NCBI RefSeq assembly: GCF_900155425.1
Contig: NZ_LT700191.1
Location: forward strand, 1,201,198-1,265,197
Source: Parabacteroides massiliensis
Lineage (GTDB): Bacteria; Bacteroidota; Bacteroidia; Bacteroidales; Tannerellaceae
Length of the DNA stretch: 64,000 bases
Direction of reading: 5' to 3'
Under the pieces are notes generated by a model. It saw nothing but the letters and a program-made list of their open reading frames with translations, had not been told where the DNA came from and made no database searches. Of the stretch, positions 1 to 8,345 are shown one piece after another. Every line of letters begins with the position of its first letter. Position 1 is the stretch's first letter. Made by a program: the position numbers and the translations under genes.

Positions 1-1
1 G

Positions 2-571
2 GCGATCGATCATTTCTTTCACCTGTGTGAAGAATTGCGTGTATCCATCCCCGAAACGATGAAGTATTTCTGTATGACTGAGGCCATTGCCGTATATTTG
101 CAGAAATATATTGTGTATAGAAAGCGTAAGATCTTTTTTGGACAGACCGGAAAACTGGATGACTTGGTTGCTGTTATCGCCAAACATGCAAAAGAAAAAT
201 ATCTTGTGCCAGTTTCCGATGTGCATAAAGATGATTTGTTGACTATGTTGGAAGCGAAGAAGATTTCTTTTACGAAAGCTGTTATGTACCGTACCGTAAG
301 CAATGACTTCTCGAAAGACGAAAAGTTTGACTATGACATGCTGGTATTTTTCAGTCCTTCAGGAATTTCCTCTCTGCTAAAGAACTTCCCGGATTTCAAA
401 CAAGAAGATATAAAGATCGGATGTTTCGGCCCGACAACGGCCAAAGCGGTCAAAGAAGCCGGTTTGCGCCTGGATGTAGAAGCGCCTACTCCTGAAGCTC
501 CGTCTATGACGGCTGCCCTGGAATTGTATCTGAAAAAAGAGATGGGTGGTAACAAAAAGAATGGTAAATAG
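2..571 (+). CDS. hemD: Uroporphyrinogen-III synthase (5' truncated by window edge)
   Basis: This gene would close and isomerise hydroxymethylbilane to uroporphyrinogen III in tetrapyrrole synthesis. The reading frame is open from base 2, so the true start lies outside the window; the TTG at 35 is internal. The C-terminal part carries the family-like stretch GCFGPTTAKAVKEAGLRLDV, followed by the usual PTPEAPSMTAAL tail. The family is poorly conserved, so the call rests on the overall pattern and on the neighbourhood, since hemD upstream of rnpA is a common Bacteroidales arrangement. Its 3' end overlaps rnpA by 11 bases, which suggests translational coupling. Confidence 0.85.
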   Translation, partial: AIDHFFHLCEELRVSIPETMKYFCMTEAIAVYLQKYIVYRKRKIFFGQTGKLDDLVAVIAKHAKEKYLVPVSDVHKDDLLTMLEAKKISFTKAVMYRTVSNDFSKDEKFDYDMLVFFSPSGISSLLKNFPDFKQEDIKIGCFGPTTAKAVKEAGLRLDVEAPTPEAPSMTAALELYLKKEMGGNKKNGK

Positions 572-950
572 AAGGTATACCCTTTCAAAAGAAGAGCGCC
601 TGTCGTGGAAACGTTACATTGACCTGCTGTTTGCAAAAGGGCAATCGTTTGTGGCGTTTCCACTGCGGGTCGTTTATTTATCGGTGGAAAAGGAAGAAAC
701 ATTGGCTCCGGTATCCATTCTGATAAGTGTTCCCAAAAAGAAATTCAGACGCGCCGTAAAACGAAATCTGATCAAACGTCAGGTCCGCGAAGCCTATCGG
801 GTACGCAAATATGACCTGATCGATCCGCTAACGGGGAAAAACAAGTGTATGCTGGTCGCTTTCCTTTATCTGGACAAGGAAATCCATTCTTTCGCCGATA
901 TGGAGAAAGCCATGACAAAGGCATTGAACATACTTCGCGACAAAGCATGA
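561..950 (+). CDS. rnpA: Ribonuclease P protein component
   Basis: Protein subunit of RNase P, which helps the catalytic RNA remove 5' leaders from pre-tRNA. The basic signature [17 protein letters not shown] is the conserved RNR helix that contacts RNA. The length of about 129 residues fits the family. I chose the ATG at 561 ([14 protein letters not shown]) because the family begins close to the Y-x-L-x-K-x-x-R-L segment; a GTG at 546 would add only five residues. The gene overlaps hemD by 11 bases and ends in an ATGA overlap with yidD. Having rnpA next to hemD rather than rpmH is characteristic of Bacteroidetes. Confidence 0.95.
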   Translation: MVNRRYTLSKEERLSWKRYIDLLFAKGQSFVAFPLRVVYLSVEKEETLAPVSILISVPKKKFRRAVKRNLIKRQVREAYRVRKYDLIDPLTGKNKCMLVAFLYLDKEIHSFADMEKAMTKALNILRDKA

Positions 951-1171
951 TAAAGCGTTTTTTCACATTCCTTCTGCTATTACCGGTCTATTTCTATAAA
1001 TATTGCATTTCTCCCATGACGCCGGCATCGTGCAGGTACACGCCTACTTGTTCCGAATATGCCGTGCAGGCTCTCAAAAAACACGGTCCGGTAAAAGGAT
1101 TGTATTTAGCTGTCAAACGTATTCTTCGCTGCCACCCCTGGGGAGGAAGCGGATATGACCCTGTTCCGTAA
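947..1171 (+). CDS. yidD: Membrane protein insertion efficiency factor YidD
   Basis: Small (74 aa) inner-membrane-associated factor thought to help YidC-dependent insertion. The sequence shows the family hallmarks: a hydrophobic N-terminal helix ([15 protein letters not shown]), then [19 protein letters not shown] with conserved cysteines, and the ending [13 protein letters not shown]. The start at 947 is set by the ATGA overlap with rnpA; the longer upstream ORF in this frame is unrelated to the family. The rnpA-yidD pairing is widely conserved. Confidence 0.95.
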   Translation: MIKRFFTFLLLLPVYFYKYCISPMTPASCRYTPTCSEYAVQALKKHGPVKGLYLAVKRILRCHPWGGSGYDPVP

Positions 1172-1174
1172 AGA

Positions 1175-1846
1175 ATGGTTTATTACGACATACATACCCA
1201 TCATTTGCCCGTTCATCCCGAAGATATCGCGATCGTCAACCGCCTTGTTCCCACGCTCGACGCAGGATCGCATTTGGAGCAGGCCATGTCGCGATTAAAC
1301 GCGAGAACAGGGTTGTTCTGTTCTGTCGGTATTCATCCTTGGTATATATATAGTGTAGAAGAACAACTTGCCGAACTGGAACGGCAGACGTCATTCCCGA
1401 ATGTGGTGGCAATTGGCGAAACAGGCCTGGATAAAGGAGCGGAAGCTCCGCTGGACCGTCAGCAGGAAATTTTCAAGGCGTCGGCATCTCTTGCCGAAAG
1501 CACCGGCCTCTTCTTAATTATTCACTGCGTAAAAGCTTGGGGCGAACTGATCGCCTCGAAAAAAGAACTAAAACCCCGTATGCCCTGGGTTATACACGGT
1601 TTTCGTGGTAATGCCATATTAGCCGGACAACTTATCCGGCAGGGCTTTTACCTCTCTTTTGGCGAGTATTTCAATCCCGGAGCCGTACGTGAAGCATGGC
1701 CTTGCCGTTTGTTTGCCGAAACAGACGACCGCGAAATCGATATCCGCACCGTCTACCGTAACCTTTCGGCCTCCCTGGATCTCTCACCGGAACAGGTTGC
1801 CGCTCAGATCGCCCGAAACGCCCACGACATCCTCCATCTCCCTTAA
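1175..1846 (+). CDS. TatD family metal-dependent hydrolase
   Basis: Amidohydrolase-fold protein related to TatD DNases. Metal-binding signatures are visible in order: YDIHTHH at the N terminus, GIHPW near residue 50, GETGLD near 87, IIHC near 117, HGF near 138 and AETDD near 185. At 223 residues it is shorter than E. coli TatD (about 260) but matches the short Bacteroidetes form. It starts three bases after the yidD stop and is probably the last gene of the hemD-rnpA-yidD operon. The exact substrate (DNA 3' ends or something else) cannot be read from the sequence. Confidence 0.88.
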   Translation: MVYYDIHTHHLPVHPEDIAIVNRLVPTLDAGSHLEQAMSRLNARTGLFCSVGIHPWYIYSVEEQLAELERQTSFPNVVAIGETGLDKGAEAPLDRQQEIFKASASLAESTGLFLIIHCVKAWGELIASKKELKPRMPWVIHGFRGNAILAGQLIRQGFYLSFGEYFNPGAVREAWPCRLFAETDDREIDIRTVYRNLSASLDLSPEQVAAQIARNAHDILHLP

Positions 1847-1866
1847 ATCACTGTTATACCCTAATT

Positions 1867-1894
1867 TTCAATTCTCAATTCTCAATTTTCAATT
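1867..1894. repeat. Heptamer array (TTYTCAA)4
   Basis: Four head-to-tail 7-bp units of the form TTTTCAA/TTCTCAA lie between the tatD-like gene and the tyrS promoter. The same unit, in variant form, recurs at 5386-5411 and 60271-60348. AT-rich; overlaps the expected -33 area of the tyrS promoter. Confidence 0.7.
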
Positions 1895-1903
1895 ATAAAG
1901 TCG

Positions 1904-1911
1904 TACCTTTG
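1904..1911 (+). promoter_or_regulatory. tyrS promoter, -7 element TACCTTTG
   Basis: Exact match to the Bacteroidetes -7 consensus TAnnTTTG, 33 bases before the tyrS ATG. No good TTTG -33 box is seen; the heptamer array occupies that position. Confidence 0.65.
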
Positions 1912-1943
1912 TCGACATTCAATTAATACTATAATCTAAAACG

Positions 1944-3236
1944 ATGAATTTTGTTGAAGAATTAACATGGAGGGGCATGATCGCTGATATGATGCCCGGA
2001 ACAGAAGAACAGTTGCAAAAAGAGATGACTTCTGCTTATGTAGGTATTGACCCGACGGCTGACTCATTACATATCGGTCACCTGGTATCGGTTATGATGC
2101 TGAAACATCTCCAACGTGCAGGACACCGTCCTATTGCTCTGGTCGGTGGAGCTACCGGTATGATCGGAGACCCTTCAATGAAGTCGGCAGAACGTAACCT
2201 GCTCGATGAAGCAACGCTTCGTCATAACCAGGATTGCATCAAGAAGCAGTTGTCCAAGTTCTTGGATTTCGATTCGGATGCGCCTAATGCAGCCAAGTTG
2301 GTAAACAATTACGACTGGATGAAGGATTATTCTTTCCTGAACTTTATCCGTGACATCGGTAAGCATATCACCGTTAACTATATGATGGCTAAAGAATCCG
2401 TTAAAAAGCGCCTGAGCCGCGAATCTTCTGTCGGTATGTCGTTTACGGAATTCTCTTACCAGTTGCTCCAGGGATACGATTATATGTATCTGTATGAACA
2501 CGAAGGCTGCCGCCTGCAGATGGGAGGAACCGACCAGTGGGGTAACATCACGACCGGTACGGAACTGATCCGCCGCAAGTTGGGCGGTGAGGCTTTTGCC
2601 TTGACCTGCCCGTTGATTACGAAAGCCGACGGAGGCAAGTTCGGCAAGACCGAGTCCGGCAACGTCTGGTTGGACCGCCGTTATACCTCTCCTTACAAAT
2701 TCTACCAGTTCTGGCTGAACGTGAGCGATGCCGATGCTGCCAAATATATCAAAATCTTTACTGACCTGCCTAAGGATGAAATCGATGCCCTGATCAAAGA
2801 ACAGGAAGAAGCACCCCATCTTCGTCCGTTGCAGAAACGTTTGGCAAAGGAAGTGACGGTCATGGTACATTCCCAGGAAGATTACGATGCTGCCGTCGAG
2901 GCCTCCAATATCCTGTTCGGCAACTCAACATCAGAAGCATTGAAACATTTGGACGAACAGACATTGTTGGATGTGTTCAACGGTGTTCCTCAGTTCGAGG
3001 TTTCCCGCGAAGATCTGAATGCCGGTGTCAAAGCGATCGACCTGTTCACTGAAAAGGCTGCTATTTTCCCCTCGAAAGGTGAAATGCGTAAGCTGGTTCA
3101 GAGCGGTGGCATCAGCGTGAATAAGGAGAAACTGACGGACCAGGATATGGTAATCGACTCTTCTTCCCTGCTGGATGAAAAATACTTATTGGTCCAGAGA
3201 GGTAAGAAGAACTACTATTTACTGATCGTAAAATAA
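1944..3236 (+). CDS. tyrS: Tyrosine--tRNA ligase
   Basis: Class I aminoacyl-tRNA synthetase charging tRNA-Tyr. The HIGH motif is seen as HIGH at residues 43-46 ([13 protein letters not shown]) and the KMSKS motif as KFGKT at about 232-236. The tyrosine-binding stretch QLLQGYDY and GGTDQWGN are present, and the C-terminal region ([11 protein letters not shown]) is the S4-like anticodon-binding domain. The length of 430 aa is normal. It has its own TAnnTTTG promoter and is followed by tRNA-Gln, whose own promoter begins about 40 bases after the stop. Confidence 0.98.
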   Translation: MNFVEELTWRGMIADMMPGTEEQLQKEMTSAYVGIDPTADSLHIGHLVSVMMLKHLQRAGHRPIALVGGATGMIGDPSMKSAERNLLDEATLRHNQDCIKKQLSKFLDFDSDAPNAAKLVNNYDWMKDYSFLNFIRDIGKHITVNYMMAKESVKKRLSRESSVGMSFTEFSYQLLQGYDYMYLYEHEGCRLQMGGTDQWGNITTGTELIRRKLGGEAFALTCPLITKADGGKFGKTESGNVWLDRRYTSPYKFYQFWLNVSDADAAKYIKIFTDLPKDEIDALIKEQEEAPHLRPLQKRLAKEVTVMVHSQEDYDAAVEASNILFGNSTSEALKHLDEQTLLDVFNGVPQFEVSREDLNAGVKAIDLFTEKAAIFPSKGEMRKLVQSGGISVNKEKLTDQDMVIDSSSLLDEKYLLVQRGKKNYYLLIVK

Positions 3237-3255
3237 GAAATTCATGCAAAAATAC

Positions 3256-3285
3256 TTGCAAGGTAAGATTTTATTCTTACCTTTG
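3256..3285 (+). promoter_or_regulatory. tRNA-Gln promoter (TTG ... TACCTTTG)
   Basis: TACCTTTG at 3278-3285 with a TTG at 3256-3258 as partial -33 box; the tRNA starts 25 bases downstream. Confidence 0.7.
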
Positions 3286-3310
3286 CATCGCTTTAGATAA
3301 AGCACCGGAT

Positions 3311-3381
3311 TGTCTCATGGTGTAATGGTAGCACTACAGTTTTTGGTTCTGTCTGTCGAGGTTCGAATCCTCGTGAGACAA
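3311..3381 (+). tRNA. tRNA-Gln (TTG anticodon)
   Basis: Cloverleaf read by eye. The acceptor stem TGTCTCA pairs with TGAGACA, then discriminator A. The D arm contains GGTAGCA, and the T arm is CGAGG-TTCGAAT-CCTCG. The anticodon loop TTTTGGT gives TTG, reading CAA glutamine codons. The last anticodon-stem pair is T-T, a tolerated mismatch. CCA is not encoded. A T-rich hairpin follows directly. Confidence 0.93.
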
Positions 3382-3393
3382 CTCACAGAATAA

Positions 3394-3426
3394 AAAAGGT
3401 CGGAATGAAAATTCCGGCCTTTTTTC
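3394..3426 (+). terminator. Rho-independent terminator after tRNA-Gln
   Basis: Stem AAGGTCGGAAT / ATTCCGGCCTT with loop GAAA, then a run of six T. The one imperfect position is a G-T pair. Confidence 0.85.
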
Positions 3427-3493
3427 ATATATACCCCATGAGTGTGATTCAACCTAATCCCGTTTCATCCGTCATCACCCCTTGTTTGCGTTT

Positions 3494-4504
3494 TTATATC
3501 TCTGTCGAATCGTTCTTCGCCAGCAGCAATTCGATTGCGGCATCTATGATCGTATCCCGCCCTTTCATGATATCCTCGCCTGTAATGGAGACCACAGTGT
3601 CAGGATCGATCCCGAACTCCGTATGCTGTTTGTTCACATCCAAGACCGGACAGGCTGAGAAACGGACACTCCATCCGTTCGGCAATTCCGAACTGAAAGG
3701 CAGGCCACTGCCGCCTCCCGTACGGTCGCCCATGATTGTAACTTGTGGAAGGAGGCGCATCGCGTTAACAAAATCGTTTGTGGCGCTATAGGAGTGTCGG
3801 TTGGTCAAGACAATGACCGGGCGCAGCCAACGGATACGATCCGACGGATCAAGATAGACCGGACTGGGCTCGGTGAAGTCATTATGACCGTTCCCTTTTT
3901 TATATTGCGTATAACCTGTCAGTGTTCTTTCTTCAAGGAAACGCGAGGCGATGCGGTCGGAAAAGAGCATGGAGCCGCCACCATTGTCACGCACGTCGAA
4001 TATCAACCCTTTACATTCCTTGAAATGCGCAAACATATAATCCAGATTGTTTTCACCCACGCCACTCGAAAAACTGCCGTAATAAACATACCCGACCTTA
4101 TCGTCCGCCAAACGCTTGTACTTCATTCCCCCGGCAATCTTGTAGTCCGTACCGAGATAATTGTCTTGTATTTCTTTATAGAAGTTGGCCGGATAATCTT
4201 CGTACCAGGCCCAATAACGGGACATATCGAAAGAAGAGATCAGGTTTGTATGCCCGTCTTTCACTTCGGCAAGCATCTTGCCCAGGATATCGAACAATTC
4301 ATACTGGTTCATCGTGTCCTTGACAAGCCGGTCATACCGGTCATGCACATCGTCCCAATCCACATCCTTAAAGGCAAAGAAACAGTAGTTCTCATCCATG
4401 ATGCGCCAAAGTGCCTCGAAGTTATCGTGGGGAGACGAATTGTATTCCGTTGCTTTCTCGCAACCGGAGAACAAGACACATAAGAGGAGAAGATAATACT
4501 TCAT
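3494..4504 (-). CDS. S41 family peptidase, lipoprotein
   Basis: Predicted periplasm- or surface-facing C-terminal-processing-type protease. The N terminus MKYYLLLLCVLFSGCEK is a lipoprotein signal with lipobox FSGC. The region DVRDNGGGSMLFSDRIASRF is the S41 core, and NRHSYSATNDFVNAMRLLP holds the presumed catalytic serine, followed by GDRTGGGSGLPFSSELPNGW. The 336 residues include no obvious PDZ domain. It is the third gene of a minus-strand group behind parC and the DUF3316-like gene, 41 bases from the latter. Natural substrate unknown. Confidence 0.85.
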   Translation of the reverse strand: MKYYLLLLCVLFSGCEKATEYNSSPHDNFEALWRIMDENYCFFAFKDVDWDDVHDRYDRLVKDTMNQYELFDILGKMLAEVKDGHTNLISSFDMSRYWAWYEDYPANFYKEIQDNYLGTDYKIAGGMKYKRLADDKVGYVYYGSFSSGVGENNLDYMFAHFKECKGLIFDVRDNGGGSMLFSDRIASRFLEERTLTGYTQYKKGNGHNDFTEPSPVYLDPSDRIRWLRPVIVLTNRHSYSATNDFVNAMRLLPQVTIMGDRTGGGSGLPFSSELPNGWSVRFSACPVLDVNKQHTEFGIDPDTVVSITGEDIMKGRDTIIDAAIELLLAKNDSTEI

Positions 4505-4545
4505 TAAATTAGGATTTAAAAATTAAGAATTTCCAGTTTTTGATT

Positions 4546-5415
4546 TTAGTAGTATGCACTCCTGTATCGATGTGCGTCCTTCTTCAAACGCTTGCCTCCG
4601 AAAGAGACAAACTCTTTCACAAGTCCGATCATAAACGAGTTGGAGAGAACATGCGTCTTGATGTTATTCACATCCGTCCGATACATGCTGTTCAGATAAC
4701 CGACACGGACCGTAAAATCAGACACCGGTACATCAAGAGTGAAATAATTCTTCATCGCAAACTTATTATGAAACGAACTGAACCGTACAATCCCGTCCGC
4801 ACTGCCTTGTGTCAGGAAATAATACGGTTCGCCTTTATGTACCGAGAAGAGCACGCCGGCAAACGGTATCTCCGCCTGATAACGAATCGTGAGCGGAAAG
4901 TTCTTGAGCTTGAAATTATAGATTGCCATAGCCGACAGGTTCAGGTCGAAATCCGCCTTGCCGGAAACCGGATTGTTGCTGTTACGCGTATTATAGATAA
5001 AACCACCTGAAAGACGTGCGGAAGCACCAGTCAAGATTTTCAATCCGGGCAGTACTTGCGAAAAATGATAATGATATCCCAAGCCGTAATCCACGAATCC
5101 GGCATATTCATTTGCCGTCTCCGCGCCGTTGCGGGTCGAACCGAACTCCACGTTAATCAGTTGCTGGCGGGATACTCTATAGTCTGCCAACCGTACAACC
5201 TTCATCCGTTCATTGAGAATCCGTGCTACCCAGCCCGTATAATTAATGTCCGTACTGGGCGAGAGATAGGTGTCCCGCAGATTATAACTGCCGACCCCAA
5301 CCATTGTGCTCTCGTTGATCGAACGGGGCACTTCGTCCTCCTCGGACTGAGCCATCAGTGGCAAAGCCAGACAAAGGAAACTGAAAATTGAAAGTTGAAA
5401 GTTGAAAGCCGACAT
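4546..5415 (-). CDS. DUF3316-like outer-membrane protein
   Basis: A 289-aa exported protein. The stretch RSINESTMVGVGSYNLRDTYLSPSTDINYTGW resembles the start of DUF3316 proteins of Bacteroidales, and alternating aromatic strands (YHYHFSQVLPGLKI, FPLTIRYQAEIPFAG, FTVRVGYLNSMY) suggest a small beta-barrel. The signal peptide MSAFNFQLSIFSFLCLALPLMAQ is encoded in part by the heptamer repeat GTTGAAA/ATTGAAA, an unusual origin for a signal sequence. It lies 26 bases behind parC, probably in the same transcript. Function unknown. Confidence 0.7.
   Translation of the reverse strand: MSAFNFQLSIFSFLCLALPLMAQSEEDEVPRSINESTMVGVGSYNLRDTYLSPSTDINYTGWVARILNERMKVVRLADYRVSRQQLINVEFGSTRNGAETANEYAGFVDYGLGYHYHFSQVLPGLKILTGASARLSGGFIYNTRNSNNPVSGKADFDLNLSAMAIYNFKLKNFPLTIRYQAEIPFAGVLFSVHKGEPYYFLTQGSADGIVRFSSFHNKFAMKNYFTLDVPVSDFTVRVGYLNSMYRTDVNNIKTHVLSNSFMIGLVKEFVSFGGKRLKKDAHRYRSAYY
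5386..5411. repeat. Heptamer array inside a signal-peptide coding region
   Basis: Tandem 7-bp units (ATTGAAA, GTTGAAA, GTTGAAA) at the start of the DUF3316-like gene. Read on the minus strand they encode AFNFQLSIF of the signal peptide. The unit is the same as that at 60271-60348 and close to 1867-1894. Confidence 0.75.
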
Positions 5416-5441
5416 TTCTTTTTAGGTTTTTGATTTCTAAT

Positions 5442-8174
5442 TCAAAAAAGTTTCATTTGTCCGGTAATTTCATCGATAATATCCGAATTGCTTTTATCAG
5501 CTTCCGGATCGGGAACCGCTTCCTCTTCATCGGCATCATTTCTCTCCTGCGGTTGTGTCTCCGAAGCAAAAAGGACCGGATCAAGCTCATTGATTGTTTC
5601 TATGTCAAAAGTCGAGATACGTTTTCCTTTTGCTTTGAATCCTTTTACTGCAATAAATTCTTCCGCATCCAACACCAATGGTTCGCGGAAGGCGTCGTGC
5701 CCGCCAAACACCACCTCGATCCGCGGATAGGCCTCGTCGGTAAGTAGCATCAGGTGGCTCTTCGGATTTTCACCGAGGAAGTTCTGCTTACGGCTTCCGG
5801 CCTCCAGTTGGAAACGTTTCAAGTAGTAATACTTTTGATCGGCATCGTAAAGGGCGGCCGTCCATACTTTATTCGCATCGAACTTTTCGATACTCAATAT
5901 ATTAGGTTCATAATGATTACTCAGATCGAAGTTGGTCGTATAGAAATAGCCGTTCTGGAGGATTACCAAGATCAGGTCGTCACTTTGGAATTCGCCTAAC
6001 TCTTCTCCACGCCCGTCGTAATTCAAGCGCAACACATCACGGTCAAACCAAACCATACGGCCTCCCAGAGTCGAGCTTCCTTTCTGCTTCAGGCTGATCT
6101 TATGTATATCCGCCTTTGTCAGTATGTTTCCCATAGAGCCACGCCCTTTGATTGCGATCTCGCTGAAATCTTTTTCAAAAACAAGCAACTTCTGGCGAGG
6201 TTTCGGTTTCAGGATCACCTTCACCGTCTCGGCTTCTCCATTGGCATTGGCGCTGAAATAAAGGATGCGTGAACCTTCCGTTCCCTTGGTGATGTCATAT
6301 TCCTTATCACGCGTTACACCTGTTACGGCAAAACGCTTGATATAATTATAGCCCGCCTTTCCATCCCGGTAGATCACGTTATAGATCGTGCGGTTGTCGT
6401 TACGTTTGAAGACATTTAGGTAAAGGATATCCTTTCCGACGAACATCTTTTCACTCACCTTCACGACTTTGTACGTACCGTTGCGGTAGAAAATAATAAT
6501 ATCGTCGATATCGGAACAGTTACAGACATATTCATCTTTTTTCAAACCTGTCCCGATGAATCCTTCAGCACGATTGATATACAGTTTCTCGTTCGCTTCG
6601 ACCACCTTGGTCGCTTCGATCGTGTCGAAGTTGCGCACTTCGGTCATGCGCGGATAGTTCTTGCCATATTTTTCTTTCAACATCATGAACCAATCGACCG
6701 TATAATCGATGATATGCGCCAAATGGTCATCGATCTTGGCTATATCTTCTTTGTACTGGGCAATGATCGCATTACACTTGTCCGTATTGAACTTAAGGAT
6801 GCGTCCCATCTTGATCTCCATCAGTTTCAGGATATCTTCGCGAGTCACTTCACGGATGAAGTGCGGTTTGAACGGGTCAAGACGTTTGTCAATATGGGCA
6901 ATTGCCTCATCCATATCTTTCGCCTCTTCGAATTCCTTGTCTTTGTAGATGCGTTCTTCGATGAATATTTTTTCCAAGGAAGCAAAGAAGAGCGATTCTT
7001 CCAGCTCCCCTTTTTGTATTTCCAGTTCGGTGCGGAGCAGGTGCAGCGTGTCGTCTGTCGAATGCTTCAACACATCGCTTACCGTCAGGAAATGCGGCTT
7101 GTTGTCCATAATGACGCAGCAGTTCGGCGAAATGCTGATCTCGCAATCCGTGAAAGCATACAATGCATCGATCGTCTTGTCGGAAGAAACTCCGGGAGCC
7201 AGGTGCACGAGGATCTCCACGTTACGAGCCGTATTATCATCCACTTTCTTGATCTTGATCTTTCCCTTATCATTCGCTTTCAGGATCGATTCGATCAAAG
7301 TAGAGGTAGTCTTTCCATATGGGATCTCGCTGATGACAAGCGTCTTGTTATCCATTTTCGTAATCTTGGCACGTACCTTTACGGAACCGCCACGCTCACC
7401 GTCGTTATATTTGGTGACATCGATATATCCGCCGGTCTGGAAATCGGGATACAAGGTAAACGCCTCCCCTCGCAGATAAGCGACAGACGCATCCAGCAGT
7501 TCATTGAAGTTGTGCGGCAATATTTTGGAAGAAAGCCCCACGGCGATACCCTCCACTCCTTGTGCCAACAGCAGAGGAAACTTAACGGGAAGCGTCACCG
7601 GTTCCTTATTTCGTCCGTCGTAGGAAAGTTGCCAAAGAGTCGTTTTCGGATTAAATACCGTTTCCAGTGCAAACTTGGAAAGGCGTGCCTCGATATAACG
7701 TGGAGCTGCCGCACCGTCTCCGGTGAGGATATTGCCCCAGTTTCCCTGGCAATCGATCAGCAGGTCTTTTTGTCCGAGTTGTACCAGTGCATCACCGATA
7801 GAAGCGTCGCCATGCGGGTGGAATTGCATGGTATGTCCGACAATGTTCGCCACCTTGTTGTAGCGCCCGTCGTCCAACCGCTTCATAGAATGCAGGATTC
7901 GACGCTGTACAGGTTTCAGCCCGTCGTTGATATGCGGAACAGCACGCTCCAGAATTACATAGGAAGCATAATCGAGAAACCAATCCTGGTACATACCCGA
8001 CAAATGGTAAGACACCCGACTTTCCGATTTCCCCGGTATCTTATATTCCGAATGTGTCTCCTGGCTTGCTTCTGTTTTGACAGTTCCATTCTGGTTTTCA
8101 TCAGCAGCAGATTGTCCTTCCGTCTCTTTTATTTTTTCGTTTTCGTCCTGTTCAGTAATATCTTCTGGTCTCAT
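5442..8174 (-). CDS. parC: DNA topoisomerase IV / gyrase-type subunit A
   Basis: Type IIA topoisomerase breakage-reunion subunit. Visible motifs are DGLKPVQRRIL (residues 84-94), HPHGDASIGDALV (119-131), and the active-site tyrosine Y160 in AAAPRYIEARLSKFA. The C-terminal third is a beta-pinwheel-like region ending in an acidic tail. At 910 aa with an acidic 50-residue N-terminal extension it matches the Bacteroidales protein annotated as topoisomerase IV subunit A rather than gyrase A; no clear gyrase box was found. The partner subunit B is not in the window. It probably leads the transcript that includes the two genes downstream. Confidence 0.92.
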   Translation of the reverse strand: MRPEDITEQDENEKIKETEGQSAADENQNGTVKTEASQETHSEYKIPGKSESRVSYHLSGMYQDWFLDYASYVILERAVPHINDGLKPVQRRILHSMKRLDDGRYNKVANIVGHTMQFHPHGDASIGDALVQLGQKDLLIDCQGNWGNILTGDGAAAPRYIEARLSKFALETVFNPKTTLWQLSYDGRNKEPVTLPVKFPLLLAQGVEGIAVGLSSKILPHNFNELLDASVAYLRGEAFTLYPDFQTGGYIDVTKYNDGERGGSVKVRAKITKMDNKTLVISEIPYGKTTSTLIESILKANDKGKIKIKKVDDNTARNVEILVHLAPGVSSDKTIDALYAFTDCEISISPNCCVIMDNKPHFLTVSDVLKHSTDDTLHLLRTELEIQKGELEESLFFASLEKIFIEERIYKDKEFEEAKDMDEAIAHIDKRLDPFKPHFIREVTREDILKLMEIKMGRILKFNTDKCNAIIAQYKEDIAKIDDHLAHIIDYTVDWFMMLKEKYGKNYPRMTEVRNFDTIEATKVVEANEKLYINRAEGFIGTGLKKDEYVCNCSDIDDIIIFYRNGTYKVVKVSEKMFVGKDILYLNVFKRNDNRTIYNVIYRDGKAGYNYIKRFAVTGVTRDKEYDITKGTEGSRILYFSANANGEAETVKVILKPKPRQKLLVFEKDFSEIAIKGRGSMGNILTKADIHKISLKQKGSSTLGGRMVWFDRDVLRLNYDGRGEELGEFQSDDLILVILQNGYFYTTNFDLSNHYEPNILSIEKFDANKVWTAALYDADQKYYYLKRFQLEAGSRKQNFLGENPKSHLMLLTDEAYPRIEVVFGGHDAFREPLVLDAEEFIAVKGFKAKGKRISTFDIETINELDPVLFASETQPQERNDADEEEAVPDPEADKSNSDIIDEITGQMKLF

Positions 8175-8313
8175 ATATCTCTATCCAATTCTTTTGCTTC
8201 ATCCCGGGCTTTGGGGCAATTGCTCATAAGCCATAATAGGCTGTAAATATACGAAATATTGCTGAAATAATAAAAAGTAAACTTTATTAGCCCGGATTTT
8301 ATAGCAGGTTTTA

Positions 8314-8321
8314 TATCTTTG
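8314..8321 (+). promoter_or_regulatory. ilvA promoter, -7 element TATCTTTG
   Basis: Exact TAnnTTTG match, 25 bases before the ilvA start codon. Confidence 0.7.
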
Positions 8322-8345
8322 CCTCGTTGTTTTAACAAATAAAAA

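Noticed and set aside
3311-3381. Integration site for a mobile element at tRNA-Gln
   Set aside because: The tRNA is intact and followed by a terminator and ordinary chromosomal genes; no integrase or repeated tRNA 3' end is present.
6714-8246. 510-aa plus-strand ORF opposite parC
   Set aside because: It is a complete antisense shadow of a gene with clear topoisomerase motifs; no domain is recognisable and no promoter or start context supports it.
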